Below, piece by piece: positions 7,511 through 14,852 of a stretch of DNA of 25,396 nucleotides. The notes under the pieces were generated by a model that searched no databases, was not told where the DNA came from, and was given only the letters and a program-made list of their open reading frames with translations. The DNA comes from Actinomycetes bacterium (GTDB lineage Bacteria; Actinomycetota; Humimicrobiia; JAHJRV01), in the NCBI GenBank assembly GCA_030612085.1, contig JAUWOM010000005.1, positions 1 through 25,396 of the forward strand, read 5' to 3'. Position 1 is the stretch's first letter; each line of letters begins with the position of its first letter. The position numbers were made by a program, and so were the translations under genes.

Positions 7511-9415
7511 TTAAATGTCTAAGAATCTAACATCTTTTGCTCTTTTTTGTATAAACTCTTTACGAGGTTCCACCTGACTTCCCATTAAAGTTGAGAATGT
7601 TTCATCAGCTGAAATTGCATCTTCTATTCCAACTCTTAGAATAACTCTCTTCCCTGGATCCATTGTGGTTTCCCAGAGTTGCTCGGGATTCATTTCACCC
7701 AAACCTTTATACCTCTGTATAGTAATTCCTTTCTTTTCTATCCTGCTCAATAATTGCTGTAGTTCCTCATCAGAATATACATAGTGACTCTTCTTCCTCT
7801 TTTTTACCAGATATAATGGGGGTTGAGCTATATAAACATATCCTGCCTCAATTAATTCCCTCATATATCTATAAAAGAATGTGAGTAATAAAGTTCTTAT
7901 ATGTGAACCATCCACATCACCATCACACAGGATAATTGCCTTGTGATACCTGGCATTTTTGATGTTGAGCTCATCTTTAATTCCAGTCCCTAATGCAGTA
8001 ATTATTGCCTGAATTTCATTACTACTTAATACCTTTAATTCCCTTGATTTCTCAACATTTAATATCTTACCTCTTAGTGGTAGTATTGCTTGAAACTGCC
8101 TATCTCGGGCTTGTTTACAGCTTCCTCCAGCTGAATCACCCTCTACCAAAAATATCTCACTTATTGATGGATCATTTATAGTGCAATCTGCCAATTTTCC
8201 AGGAAGTGTACTACTTTGCAATAATCCTCTTTTTCGAGTAAGTTCACGAGCTTTTTTTGCAGCATCTCTTGCCCTTGCTGCATTGATTGTTTTGTTTAAA
8301 ATGGCTTTCGAATGAGCGGGGTGTTCCTCTAAATATTCACTTAATTTTGTATTAACTATCGATTCAACTATACCCATCATTTCACTATTTCCCAGTTTCG
8401 TTTTTGTTTGACCTTCAAATTGAGGTTCTCTTAACTTCACACTTAAAATTGCTACAAGACCTTCTCTTATATCTTCCCCTGTTAAATTTTCATCTTTATC
8501 CTTTAGGATTCCTTTATTTCGTGCATAATCATTTATCACCCTTGTTAGGGCTTTCTTAAATCCACTTTCATGAGTTCCACCTTCATGAGTATGTATATTG
8601 TTAGCAAAAGAGTATAGATTCTCACTATAACCAGTTGTATATTTCATGGCTACTTCCACCTGATTTGTATCTATACTACTTTTGAAATACATTACTCCTT
8701 TATGTAGTGAATCTTTCTTTGAAACCAGATCTTTTACAAAATCAACAATTCCACCTTTATATTTATACTCCTCAACTATTGGTGGCTTATGTCTCTGATC
8801 CTCATAAATAATTTTTAACCCTTTATTCAGGTAAGCCATTTCTTTTAGGTATTTTAATACTGTTTCAGATTTATAATTTATATCCTCAAAAATCTCAGGG
8901 TCAGGCCAAAATCTGATCAATGTTCCATGTTTTTTGGAACTACCATATTTAGTTAATTTTGTGATTGGCTTTCCCCTACTGTATTCTTGTCTAAATACAT
9001 GACCATCTCTTCTAATCTCAGCCATTAATTTACTGGACAATGCATTTACTACTGAGAGACCTACACCATGTAGTCCTCCTGAAACCTTATACACATCTTC
9101 ACTAAATTTACCCCCAGAATGTAGTGTGGTTAAAATAACCTCTACTGCTGGTTTTTTAAATTTTTTCATTTTCTTTACAGGTATTCCTCTTCCATCATCT
9201 ATCACTGTTACTGAATTATCCTTGTGTACTGCCATCATTATTTTTGAACATGCTCCCGCCATTGCTTCATCAATGCTGTTATCCACGACCTCATAAATTA
9301 AGTGATGAAGTCCTCTGTGACCTGTTGAACCAATATACATACTCGGTCTTTTTCTTATGGCTTCAAGATCTTTTAGAACCTTTATATCTTCAACATCATA
9401 AGTTTTTTTAGCCAA
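7511..9415 (-). CDS. gyrB: DNA gyrase subunit B
   Basis: GyrB is the ATPase subunit of gyrase. The GHKL domain shows EVVDNSIDEA with catalytic Glu42 and Asn46, DDGRGIPV (73-80) and GGLHGVGLSVVNALS (113-127). The transducer holds the QTK-loop-like EGQTKTKLGN (334-343). The Toprim domain has EGDSAGGS (425-432) and DGDVDGSHI (498-506), followed by QRYKGLGEMNPEQLW. It ends ...DVRFLDI, typical of the family, and lacks the extra insertion seen in some proteobacterial GyrB. Start TTG 9415 has AAAGGGAGATAA upstream. The adjacent GyrA-box-containing partner settles gyrB over parE. Confidence 0.98.
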   Translation of the reverse strand: MAKKTYDVEDIKVLKDLEAIRKRPSMYIGSTGHRGLHHLIYEVVDNSIDEAMAGACSKIMMAVHKDNSVTVIDDGRGIPVKKMKKFKKPAVEVILTTLHSGGKFSEDVYKVSGGLHGVGLSVVNALSSKLMAEIRRDGHVFRQEYSRGKPITKLTKYGSSKKHGTLIRFWPDPEIFEDINYKSETVLKYLKEMAYLNKGLKIIYEDQRHKPPIVEEYKYKGGIVDFVKDLVSKKDSLHKGVMYFKSSIDTNQVEVAMKYTTGYSENLYSFANNIHTHEGGTHESGFKKALTRVINDYARNKGILKDKDENLTGEDIREGLVAILSVKLREPQFEGQTKTKLGNSEMMGIVESIVNTKLSEYLEEHPAHSKAILNKTINAARARDAAKKARELTRKRGLLQSSTLPGKLADCTINDPSISEIFLVEGDSAGGSCKQARDRQFQAILPLRGKILNVEKSRELKVLSSNEIQAIITALGTGIKDELNIKNARYHKAIILCDGDVDGSHIRTLLLTFFYRYMRELIEAGYVYIAQPPLYLVKKRKKSHYVYSDEELQQLLSRIEKKGITIQRYKGLGEMNPEQLWETTMDPGKRVILRVGIEDAISADETFSTLMGSQVEPRKEFIQKRAKDVRFLDI

Positions 9416-9641
9416 TTTTATTATCTCCCTTTAAAAGGTATCTTAATAAAAAATTAAGTTGACCTTTATTTAAATTTTGATTATCAGAATATTGGCACTT
9501 CTTTAATCAGGGGTTTTAAAAAAGGAAATGCCAAATAGAAACATATTTTGTATCTTTCTTCTTTCTAAAATTTCTGTGTATTTTACTGCATTAATTAATA
9601 TTTGTTATATGACTTTAAAAATTTGAATTTAAAAATAAATA

Positions 9642-9660
9642 AGAGGGTAAATTTCCCTCT
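9642..9660 (-). terminator. Terminator after dciA (bidirectional form)
   Basis: The stem AGAGGG / CCCTCT (9642-9647, 9655-9660) has a 7-base loop. On the minus strand it is followed by TTATTTATTTTT and on the plus strand by CTTTATTTATTTCTTTT, so it can work in both directions. It lies about 320 bases past the dciA stop and 230 bases before gyrB. Confidence 0.65.
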
Positions 9661-9756
9661 CTTTATTTATTTCTTTTAAAAATAATGTGAAAATCATTAA
9701 ATAAATTATATCATAAAATCACATATTTAGCCTTATAAATATTTAATAATAGAGTT

Positions 9757-9787
9757 TGTGAACTACCCTCTCCCACAAGGGGAGAGA
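9757..9787. repeat. TGTGAACT-family repeat, diverged copy with hairpin
   Basis: It starts TGTGAACTACCCTCTCCC like the 45-bp repeats at 150 and 4955, then forms a compact hairpin CTCTCCC-ACAA-GGGGAGAG. It directly abuts the next repeat family at 9794, giving a composite block. Confidence 0.55.
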
Positions 9788-9793
9788 ATACAG

Positions 9794-9850
9794 ATGTAGG
9801 GCAACCTTTTAGGGTTGCTTTTAAAGCAAGGTTAAAACCTTGCCCTGCAT
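9794..9850 (+). repeat. ATGTAGGG-ended double-hairpin repeat, 57 bp
   Basis: Ends are ATGTAGGG and CCCTGCAT, near-perfect terminal inverted repeats. Inside are two hairpins, GCAACC-TTTTAG-GGTTGC and GCAAGG-TTAAAA-CCTTGC. The same element occurs inverted at 18984-19060, and half of it at 12532-12554. The structure resembles a very small non-autonomous mobile element or REP-like repeat. Confidence 0.75.
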
Positions 9851-9979
9851 AATTTCTATTAATAGCTTTTTGATATACTTTCTTAATAGCTTTGTGGCAT
9901 GGTTTCGCAGACATTTTAGTCAAGAAACTTTGCCCAAAGCTTTCAAAGATTATTTAATTTGTTTTATTTTCTAATTGAT

Positions 9980-10552
9980 TTATTTATTGGTATTTTCAAT
10001 TTTTACTTGACTCTCCATTGCTTTTTCAAAGTGCTCCTTCAAATCTTCGTCCGGTATCTGCGAACTAATTTTATCAATCTCTTTCTTTTGATTTTCTGAC
10101 AATTTCTTTGTTTTTGAAACCGTGTCTGTTTTCTCTGATAATTTTATTGTCTTTTGAGTCTTCTCTTTCTTTTCTGATAATTTATTTACTTTTGGGGCTA
10201 TTTTTGTCTCTTTAGTATCAATCTTTTTAAATAATCTACTGGATCTTGCGGGATAAAATCTTATTTTATTAATAATATTCTTTTCTAAATATTTGTTTAT
10301 CCTTTTTCTTATCTCCGGCTCCATCATCTGAAGTTCGTGTACCCATACTGAACTTGTTACTTCAACATATAAAATTCCTTTTCTTACTTTGAATGGCTTT
10401 GCATGTCGAGCAATATCATTTCCAACAATATTTTCCCAAAAAACTACTGCTTTCCCCTGTTCAATGCCTTTAATAATTCCCATCCTACTGAGAACCGAGG
10501 GCAAAATTTCTCCTATTTTTTTCATGTTATTGCCAAACCTTGATTTTCCCAT
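9980..10552 (-). CDS. dciA: DUF721 / DciA-like replicative helicase loader
   Basis: The first part, MKKIGEILPSVLSRMGIIKGIEQGKAVVFWENIVGNDIARHAKPFKV...LYVEVTSSVWVHELQMM, has the DUF721 pattern: a helical start, the W-x-x-IVG segment, 'A.HA.P', and a strand pair with the xSSVWxxEL motif. DUF721/DciA proteins help load the replicative helicase in bacteria without DnaC/DnaI. From about residue 115 the tail is repetitive Lys/Ser/Glu (three KLSE-type units) and probably disordered. The called start overlaps the recF end by 26 bases. An alternative ATG at 10525, one base after the recF stop (181 residues), fits the family start better and has AAGG about 12 bases upstream. Position between recF and gyrB is the classic one. 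Confidence 0.82.
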   Translation of the reverse strand: MGKSRFGNNMKKIGEILPSVLSRMGIIKGIEQGKAVVFWENIVGNDIARHAKPFKVRKGILYVEVTSSVWVHELQMMEPEIRKRINKYLEKNIINKIRFYPARSSRLFKKIDTKETKIAPKVNKLSEKKEKTQKTIKLSEKTDTVSKTKKLSENQKKEIDKISSQIPDEDLKEHFEKAMESQVKIENTNK

Positions 10553-11652
10553 TCTCTACTAAATAAGTTGATATTTTAGACTTTTTAGTTTTTAGCAATT
10601 GAGGATAATGAGTTGATTTTATTATTGTCTGTTCTACATCTTGAGATATTTTTAATAATGATCTTCTCTTGTTTTCATCTAACTCACTTAATACCTCATC
10701 TAAAAGCAAGATTGGTTTTTTACCCAATTTTTCATTATAGAAATTTAGTTCTGCAAATTTAAGAGAAAGTGCTATCATCCTTTGTTGTCCACCTGATCCG
10801 TAATTCCTAGCATCTCTTCCCCAAATAGTAATTTTAATATCATCTCTGTGTGGACCAATAGTTGTTACTCCTATAGAAATATCTCTTTTTTGCCTTTCTT
10901 TTAATTTTCTTAGCATCTCATCTTCTATCTCTTTTATTTTATCTTTTTTTTCAACAGACATAGAAGTACTATAACAAATCTCTAATTTCCCATTTATGGA
11001 AATCTTATCAATAACCCCCTTAGCTAAATTATTTTAAAATTTCAAGTAGTTTTATTCTCTCCATTATTATAAAAGAACCTGAAGTTACAAACAATCTGTT
11101 CCATAAATCAATTGTGTTTATAATCTTTTTCCTGTTACTGGCTAAATGAAATAGTTTCAGTAGTGAATTTCTTTGGTTAAATATCCTTTGATATCTTTCA
11201 AAATGATGTCTATACTCAGGATTGATCTGATTTAAGATTCTGTCTAAAAACTGGCGTCTATAAACAGGTGATGACCTTACCATATCTAAATCTTGTAGTG
11301 AAAACATAACTACAATTAAATTTCCCCACAAATCACTTATTCTCTTTAAATAAGACCCATTTACTCTTGCTCTTTTATTTCCTTTTCTAGGAAAAAAAAT
11401 TTCAATAAAACTTTCTTTGTTATTTTTCTTGACTCTACCTCTGACTATAGCCATTTCATCACCCCATGAGATTGCTTCTTTCTTTTCTATTGTTCGATAA
11501 GAAGAACCACTGGATAAACGGTAAATTGACTCTAACAAATTTGTTTTTCCTTGAGCATTTTTTTCAATAAATATATTTAATCCAGGCTTTAGCTCTAACT
11601 TCAGTGATTTGTAGTTACGAAAGTTGGAAAGCTCAAGATTTCTTAAGTGCAA
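10527..11652 (-). pseudogene. recF: recF, broken by one +1 frameshift
   Basis: RecF is the SMC/ABC-like ATPase that helps load RecA at gaps. The N-terminal piece (11652-11029, 207 residues) starts LRNLELSNFRNY and carries a Walker A-like EKNAQGKT. The C-terminal frame carries IGPHRDDI, the signature YGSGGQQR and the Walker B ILLLDEVLSELDENKR. The two frames meet at 11029-11036: the first ends LLEILK-stop, and the second resumes without pause as LAKGVIDKIS. Removing one A from the AAAA run (11032-11035) restores one 374-residue RecF of normal length. The first Walker A Gly is Glu here (GAA; GGA would be Gly). Start TTG 11652 follows AGAGGAAACTTA. It may be a true pseudogene, a recent mutation or an assembly error. 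Confidence 0.88.
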
Positions 11653-11722
11653 TAAGTTTCCTCTTTTTATAATTAAATTGTGTATTATTAATGAATCAGG
11701 TTTACAATTTGTGCGAATTTTC

Positions 11723-11758
11723 TATATTATTATTAATAATATTATTAATAATAATATA
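11723..11758. repeat. Perfect 36-bp AT-only palindrome
   Basis: TATATTATTATTAATAAT is followed directly by its exact reverse complement, with no loop. The sequence is purely A/T and built from ATT/AAT triplets. It lies midway between recF and the ydhR promoter. It could extrude as a cruciform, act as an easily melted element, or bind a dimeric protein. Confidence 0.85.
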
Positions 11759-11808
11759 ATAGATTATAAAGAATATCACTATGTTGATACGATTATAATA
11801 AATATAAT

Positions 11809-11838
11809 TTGACTTTATAAAAATTATTCCACTATAAC
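11809..11838 (+). promoter_or_regulatory. Probable ydhR promoter
   Basis: TTGACT (11809-11814), an 18-base spacer, then TATAAC (11833-11838). Predicted transcription would start near 11845, giving a leader of about 190 bases. The promoter and the first part of the leader resemble those at 12852-12916 upstream of the binding-protein gene. Confidence 0.6.
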
Positions 11839-11981
11839 AGTTTATCTAATACTAAGATTTTTATAAAAGGAGGTAATTATATAATTTATTATAACCCTAT
11901 AATATTATTTTGCTTTATTAGGCTTGTTTTTAATTTAAAATTTTGAGTAAAAAGGAGGTGATAAGCACAGTAATTTGAAAT

Positions 11982-12001
11982 ATGGGGATGGTTAATCCCA
12001 T
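11982..12001 (+). promoter_or_regulatory. Small leader hairpin and possible leader ORF before ydhR
   Basis: ATGGGGAT and ATCCCAT pair around the loop GGTTA, with one bulged G. The same stretch opens a 16-codon frame (11982-12032) that ends TAA two bases before the ydhR ATG and runs through its SD. No good SD precedes this tiny frame, so translation is doubtful. The hairpin lies about 18 bases before the SD and could affect ribosome access. Confidence 0.3.
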
Positions 12002-12034
12002 TAAAAATAAAAATAATTTAAAGGAGGAATAAGC

Positions 12035-12340
12035 ATGACAGCAAAGATTCTACAAATCAATTTTAAGTTCAATGTATCCAAGGAGGATTACGAGAAGGCT
12101 GTATCTCCCCTAGCGAATGACATCGCGGCAGTCCCTGGTCTACGATGGAAGGTCTGGATAATGAATGCAGAAGAAAGAGAAGCTGGAGGAATTTTATTAT
12201 TTGAAGATGCATCTTCTCTTGAAGCGTACACCAGTGGACCTATTGCGGAAGGCATTCTTAATCATCCAGCACTCAGTGATTTCAATGTTAAGGTTTTTGA
12301 TGTAATGGAGGAGCAGTCTAAGGTCACACGCGGGATCTGA
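12035..12340 (+). CDS. YdhR-family small alpha/beta-barrel protein
   Basis: This 101-residue protein matches the YdhR family (putative mono-oxygenases of the dimeric ferredoxin-like fold). Evidence is the opening ILQINFKFN, the middle PGLRWKVWIMNAEEREAGGILLFED with the characteristic W-KVW and EAGG-x-x-LF signature, SSLEAY, and the C-terminal VKVFDVMEEQS. The family is structurally related to quinol monooxygenases but substrates are not established. It has an excellent SD (AAAGGAGGAATAAGC) before ATG 12035. It is the first gene of the plus-strand half and appears monocistronic, since about 660 bases without genes follow. It is less AT-rich than its neighbours, by eye. Confidence 0.85.
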   Translation: MTAKILQINFKFNVSKEDYEKAVSPLANDIAAVPGLRWKVWIMNAEEREAGGILLFEDASSLEAYTSGPIAEGILNHPALSDFNVKVFDVMEEQSKVTRGI

Positions 12341-12375
12341 TAATAGACAGGCTTAGACTGATTACTTGGACAAAG

Positions 12376-12479
12376 CCTCTAAGAGGTGTTGAATTTCCTG
12401 GACTATAGAGTTTGGGTAAATTTTTGTAAAATGTCTCTACAACCAGGATTCTGATAATTATCCTATCACCTCTTAGAGG
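12376..12479. repeat. Nested long-range inverted repeat (104 bp)
   Basis: The outer arms CCTCTAAGAGGTG (12376-12388) and CACCTCTTAGAGG (12467-12479) are exact reverse complements of 13 bases, each itself nearly palindromic. Inside, TCCTGG faces CCAGGA and TAGAG faces CTCTA, in the correct nested order. The whole could fold into one long interrupted hairpin after the ydhR stop. It may be a complex terminator, a structured RNA or a small transposable-element relic. Confidence 0.7.
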
Positions 12480-12531
12480 TAACCATAAGGGATTGCTTAT
12501 TTAATATTATTTTATAATTCATAATTTGTAA

Positions 12532-12554
12532 GCAAGGCTAAAGCCTTGCCCTAC
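12532..12554 (+). repeat. Half copy of the ATGTAGGG-family repeat
   Basis: GCAAGGC-TAAA-GCCTTGC followed by CCTAC corresponds to the right-hand hairpin and end of the element at 9794-9850. The other hairpin and end are missing, so it looks truncated. Confidence 0.65.
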
Positions 12555-12766
12555 TATTTTTAGCCTTTCACTTAAGGGTTTTGAGTTGTTTCACTATCCT
12601 CTACAAACGCCAAATCTTAACACAATATCACTTATTCTTAAAATTATATGCACTAAATATTCTTTTAATATACCTTACAAGATAATAATATATAATATTT
12701 TTAAATTTTTATTTGTAATTGTATAATAGATAAAAAAAGAGAGAAAAGTGATTTATTAGTTAGTGC

Positions 12767-12813
12767 AAAACTGGACATTTCTAATTTGATAAAAACTGGA
12801 CATTTCTAATTTG
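12767..12813. repeat. Tandem 22-base direct repeat, period 25
   Basis: A 22-base unit beginning AAAACTGGACATTTC and ending TAATTTG occurs at 12767-12788 and again, identically, at 12792-12813. It lies immediately upstream of the TTGACA cluster. It could be a pair of activator or repressor sites, or the terminal repeats of a lost insertion sequence. Confidence 0.75.
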
Positions 12814-12851
12814 GTACTATATTTTTGGCTTGACATTTGCCTTGACACAGC

Positions 12852-12881
12852 TTGACATCATAAAAAATAATCTATTATAAT
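12852..12881 (+). promoter_or_regulatory. Consensus sigma-70 promoter of the ABC operon
   Basis: Perfect TTGACA (12852-12857) and perfect TATAAT (12876-12881) with an 18-base spacer. Two more TTGACA hexamers lie at 12830-12835 and 12842-12847, each preceded by CT. Transcription would start near 12888, giving a leader of about 110 bases to the ATG at 13000. At 12902-12916 the leader has TTTATAAAAGGGGGT, matching TTTATAAAAGGAGGT at the same distance from the ydhR promoter. Confidence 0.75.
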
Positions 12882-12999
12882 AGTGTTTGATATTAAAAAT
12901 CTTTATAAAAGGGGGTGCCAATAGAAAAATATATAATATAACAGAAGTGGTAATGGTGGCGATTTTTTCTTTTTTAAAAATCACTTAAAAGGAGGAAAA

Positions 13000-14559
13000 A
13001 TGAGTTTTAAAAAATTTTTATCAATAATTATTTCAATAACCACTCTAATTGCAGTTTGTCTTGGACTAACCGGTTGTCCTGCAGCAGCACCCGTAGAACC
13101 ACTTATTATTGGTACAACTGATTCAGTAACGCAATTAGATCCAGCACAGACATACGATTTTCACACATGGGAAATATTTCACAACACAGCTGATACCCTA
13201 CTGACTTATATTGCTGGAACATCTGACCTTCAACCTGGATTAGCAGAGGATATGCCTGAAGTAAGTGAGGATGGACTTGAATATACGTTCAAGTTAAGAG
13301 AGGGACTGAAGTTCACTGATGGAACTCCATTAGATGCTGAAGCTGTTAAATGGTCAATTGATAGGGTTGTAGTGATAGCTGGGGACCCTAACTGGTTAGT
13401 AACTTCTTTTGTAGAAAGTGTTGAAGTTATAGATGAGCTGACTGTTAAATTTAAATTACTAGATCCAGTTCCTTATTTCTCACTTCTTGTGGCAACTACA
13501 CCTTATACCCCGATAAGTTCAAAGGCTTATCCTGAAGGTGAGATTGATCCAGATAACACATCTGCTGGTATTGGTTCATACAAAATTACTAAGTGGGATA
13601 GAGACGTAGAGATGGTATTAGAAGCAAATCCAGATTATTATGGAACTCCTCCTGCATACAAGAATGTGATTGTTAAATATTTTGCAGATTCAACCACAAT
13701 GAGATTAGCACTGGAAAACAAGGAGATAGATATAGCATGGAAAACCTTGGAACCTGTTGATTATGAAGATTTAAAAAAGAATCCAGATTTAGCGGTTATT
13801 GAGGGTCCTGGTGCTTATATTCGTTATATCTGCCTTAATACAACTACCGACCCATACACTGATGTAAAGATTAGAGAAGCAGTAGCTGCTGCTATTGACA
13901 GAAGTAAGATATCTGATGTTGTATTTATGGGTACACATGCTCCTTTATATAGTATGGTTCCTATGGGAATGTGGAGTCACATTGATGCTTTCAAAGATGA
14001 GTATGGAGAAAGAGGTTTAGAAAAGGCAATAAGTTTGTTAGAAGATGCTGGATATAGTGAAGAAAATCCACTTGAAACTGATCTCTGGTTTACAACTGAC
14101 CATTATGGTCCAACTGAAGATGATATAGCTGCTATTTTGAAAGATTCCTTAGAGGAAACAGGGATTTTTAAAGTTACTCTTCAAAGCGCTGAGTGGGCAA
14201 CCTATACTGAATATTTAGGTGAGGGTACAATGCCTTTGTTTCTACTCGGTTGGTATCCTGACTATCTTGATCCGGATAACTATACATGGTCCTGGGGTCA
14301 CTCAGAAGCTTCTGATGATATAGGAGTTTTCTATAGTAATTCAGATATGGATGAGATTTTAGAAAAAGGTCAAATAACTACACCGCTCAGGGGAGATGAT
14401 AGAAAGGCTATTTATGAAGATGCTCAGAAATTATGGGCCAAGGAATGCCCAACCATACCGTTCACTCAGGGACAATTACTTGTTGTAGCACAAAAGAACG
14501 TATCTGGTATAAAACTTGATCCAACTATGTTCCTTCACTATTTCTTGCTTACCAAATAA
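13000..14559 (+). CDS. ABC transporter substrate-binding lipoprotein, family 5
   Basis: This is an extracellular peptide/nickel-type binding protein (SBP family 5) that delivers its ligand to the downstream permeases. The signal peptide spans residues 1-25 with a clear lipobox LTGC and lipidated Cys26. The mature part shows the family pattern: LIIGTTDSVTQLDPAQTYDFHTW, PGLAEDMPEVSEDGLEYTFKLREGLKFTDGTPLDAEAVKWSIDR, and the later DVKIREAVAAAIDR. The length, 519 residues, is normal. An excellent AAAAGGAGGAAAA precedes ATG 13000. Substrate cannot be assigned from sequence; small peptides or sugars are both possible in this family. A strong hairpin follows the stop and probably lets it be expressed above the permease genes. 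Confidence 0.95.
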   Translation: MSFKKFLSIIISITTLIAVCLGLTGCPAAAPVEPLIIGTTDSVTQLDPAQTYDFHTWEIFHNTADTLLTYIAGTSDLQPGLAEDMPEVSEDGLEYTFKLREGLKFTDGTPLDAEAVKWSIDRVVVIAGDPNWLVTSFVESVEVIDELTVKFKLLDPVPYFSLLVATTPYTPISSKAYPEGEIDPDNTSAGIGSYKITKWDRDVEMVLEANPDYYGTPPAYKNVIVKYFADSTTMRLALENKEIDIAWKTLEPVDYEDLKKNPDLAVIEGPGAYIRYICLNTTTDPYTDVKIREAVAAAIDRSKISDVVFMGTHAPLYSMVPMGMWSHIDAFKDEYGERGLEKAISLLEDAGYSEENPLETDLWFTTDHYGPTEDDIAAILKDSLEETGIFKVTLQSAEWATYTEYLGEGTMPLFLLGWYPDYLDPDNYTWSWGHSEASDDIGVFYSNSDMDEILEKGQITTPLRGDDRKAIYEDAQKLWAKECPTIPFTQGQLLVVAQKNVSGIKLDPTMFLHYFLLTK

Positions 14560-14596
14560 AAGAAATTAAAGAAGGTATATAGTAAGGATTTAAAAG

Positions 14597-14634
14597 GAAG
14601 GATTTTGACGGTTTTTTAGCTGTCAAAATCCTTC
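14597..14634 (+). terminator. Strong hairpin after the binding-protein gene
   Basis: A 13-bp perfect stem GAAGGATTTTGAC / GTCAAAATCCTTC (14597-14609 and 14622-14634) has a 12-base loop and is followed by a mixed T-rich tract (TAATTTGAACTTCTTTTT). It lies 38 bases after the stop at 14559. It may be a partial terminator or an mRNA 3'-end stabiliser. The following 218 bases to the permease gene hold no gene and only a weak promoter candidate. Confidence 0.7.
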
Positions 14635-14852
14635 TAATTTGAACTTCTTTTTATAATTTGATATATCTCTCGATATACCTTAAAATATTTCAAATTTAGT
14701 AATAAAACCTTATTAAAAATTAATCTTAATTTTCATAATTAACTTATACATTCTATATAATTATAATAAGAATATTTAAATTTAATTAAGAGTATTTATA
14801 TTTGAAGTTTTTAGTAACGTCTTTAAAATATTTTTAACTATTAAAAGGTAAT

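Larger units (their letters stand above)
9416..9979. other. 564-bp spacer between dciA and gyrB
   Basis: No supported gene. It holds a bidirectional hairpin terminator (9642-9660), two adjacent repeat elements (9757-9787 and 9794-9850), and two small inverted repeats nearer gyrB: CTTAAT/ATTAAG at 9442-9458, and an imperfect TTGGCACTT/AAATGCCAA pair at 9493-9501 and 9527-9535. Either small inverted repeat could be a binding site in the gyrB upstream region, but no clear promoter was found. The terminator suggests gyrB-gyrA starts from its own promoter and not from recF-dciA read-through. Confidence 0.6.
11653..12034. other. 382-bp AT-rich spacer at the strand switch
   Basis: This spacer separates leftward recF from rightward ydhR. 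It contains a perfect 36-bp AT palindrome (11723-11758), a sigma-70-like promoter (11809-11838), two extra SD-like sites before the real one (GGAGGT near 11869-11874 and 11954-11959) and a small hairpin (11982-12001). No DnaA-box (TTATCCACA-like) cluster was seen, although the neighbouring gene set is typical of an origin region. Confidence 0.6.
12341..12999. other. 659-bp spacer rich in repeats, before the ABC operon
   Basis: No supported gene. It holds a nested inverted-repeat structure (12376-12479), a half copy of the ATGTAGGG-family repeat (12532-12554), a tandem 25-base-period repeat (12767-12813), three closely spaced TTGACA hexamers (12830-12857), a consensus promoter (12852-12881) and a leader of about 110 bases. 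Just before the SD a GATTTTT / AAAAATC hairpin (about 12960-12982) overlaps a possible 11-codon frame starting at an ATG near 12954. The concentration of repeats suggests past insertions. Confidence 0.6.

Noticed and set aside
9711..9923. 70-codon minus-strand open frame with TTG/ATG starts in the dciA-gyrB spacer
   Set aside because: Most of it is translated from the two repeat elements at 9757-9850, it has no recognisable family and no SD, so it is not called a gene.
11029..11040. Programmed +1 frameshift in recF
   Set aside because: The site (TTA AAA TAA) is not a known shift-prone context, there is no stimulating SD or clear hairpin, and the Walker A change suggests decay.
11653..12034. 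Replication origin next to recF-dciA-gyrB-gyrA
   Set aside because: No DnaA-box cluster and no dnaA or dnaN in the window; AT-richness and strand divergence alone are not enough. GC skew of the full replicon would decide.
12767..12813. CRISPR array
   Set aside because: Only two direct repeats with a 3-base gap, no spacer of suitable size and no cas genes.
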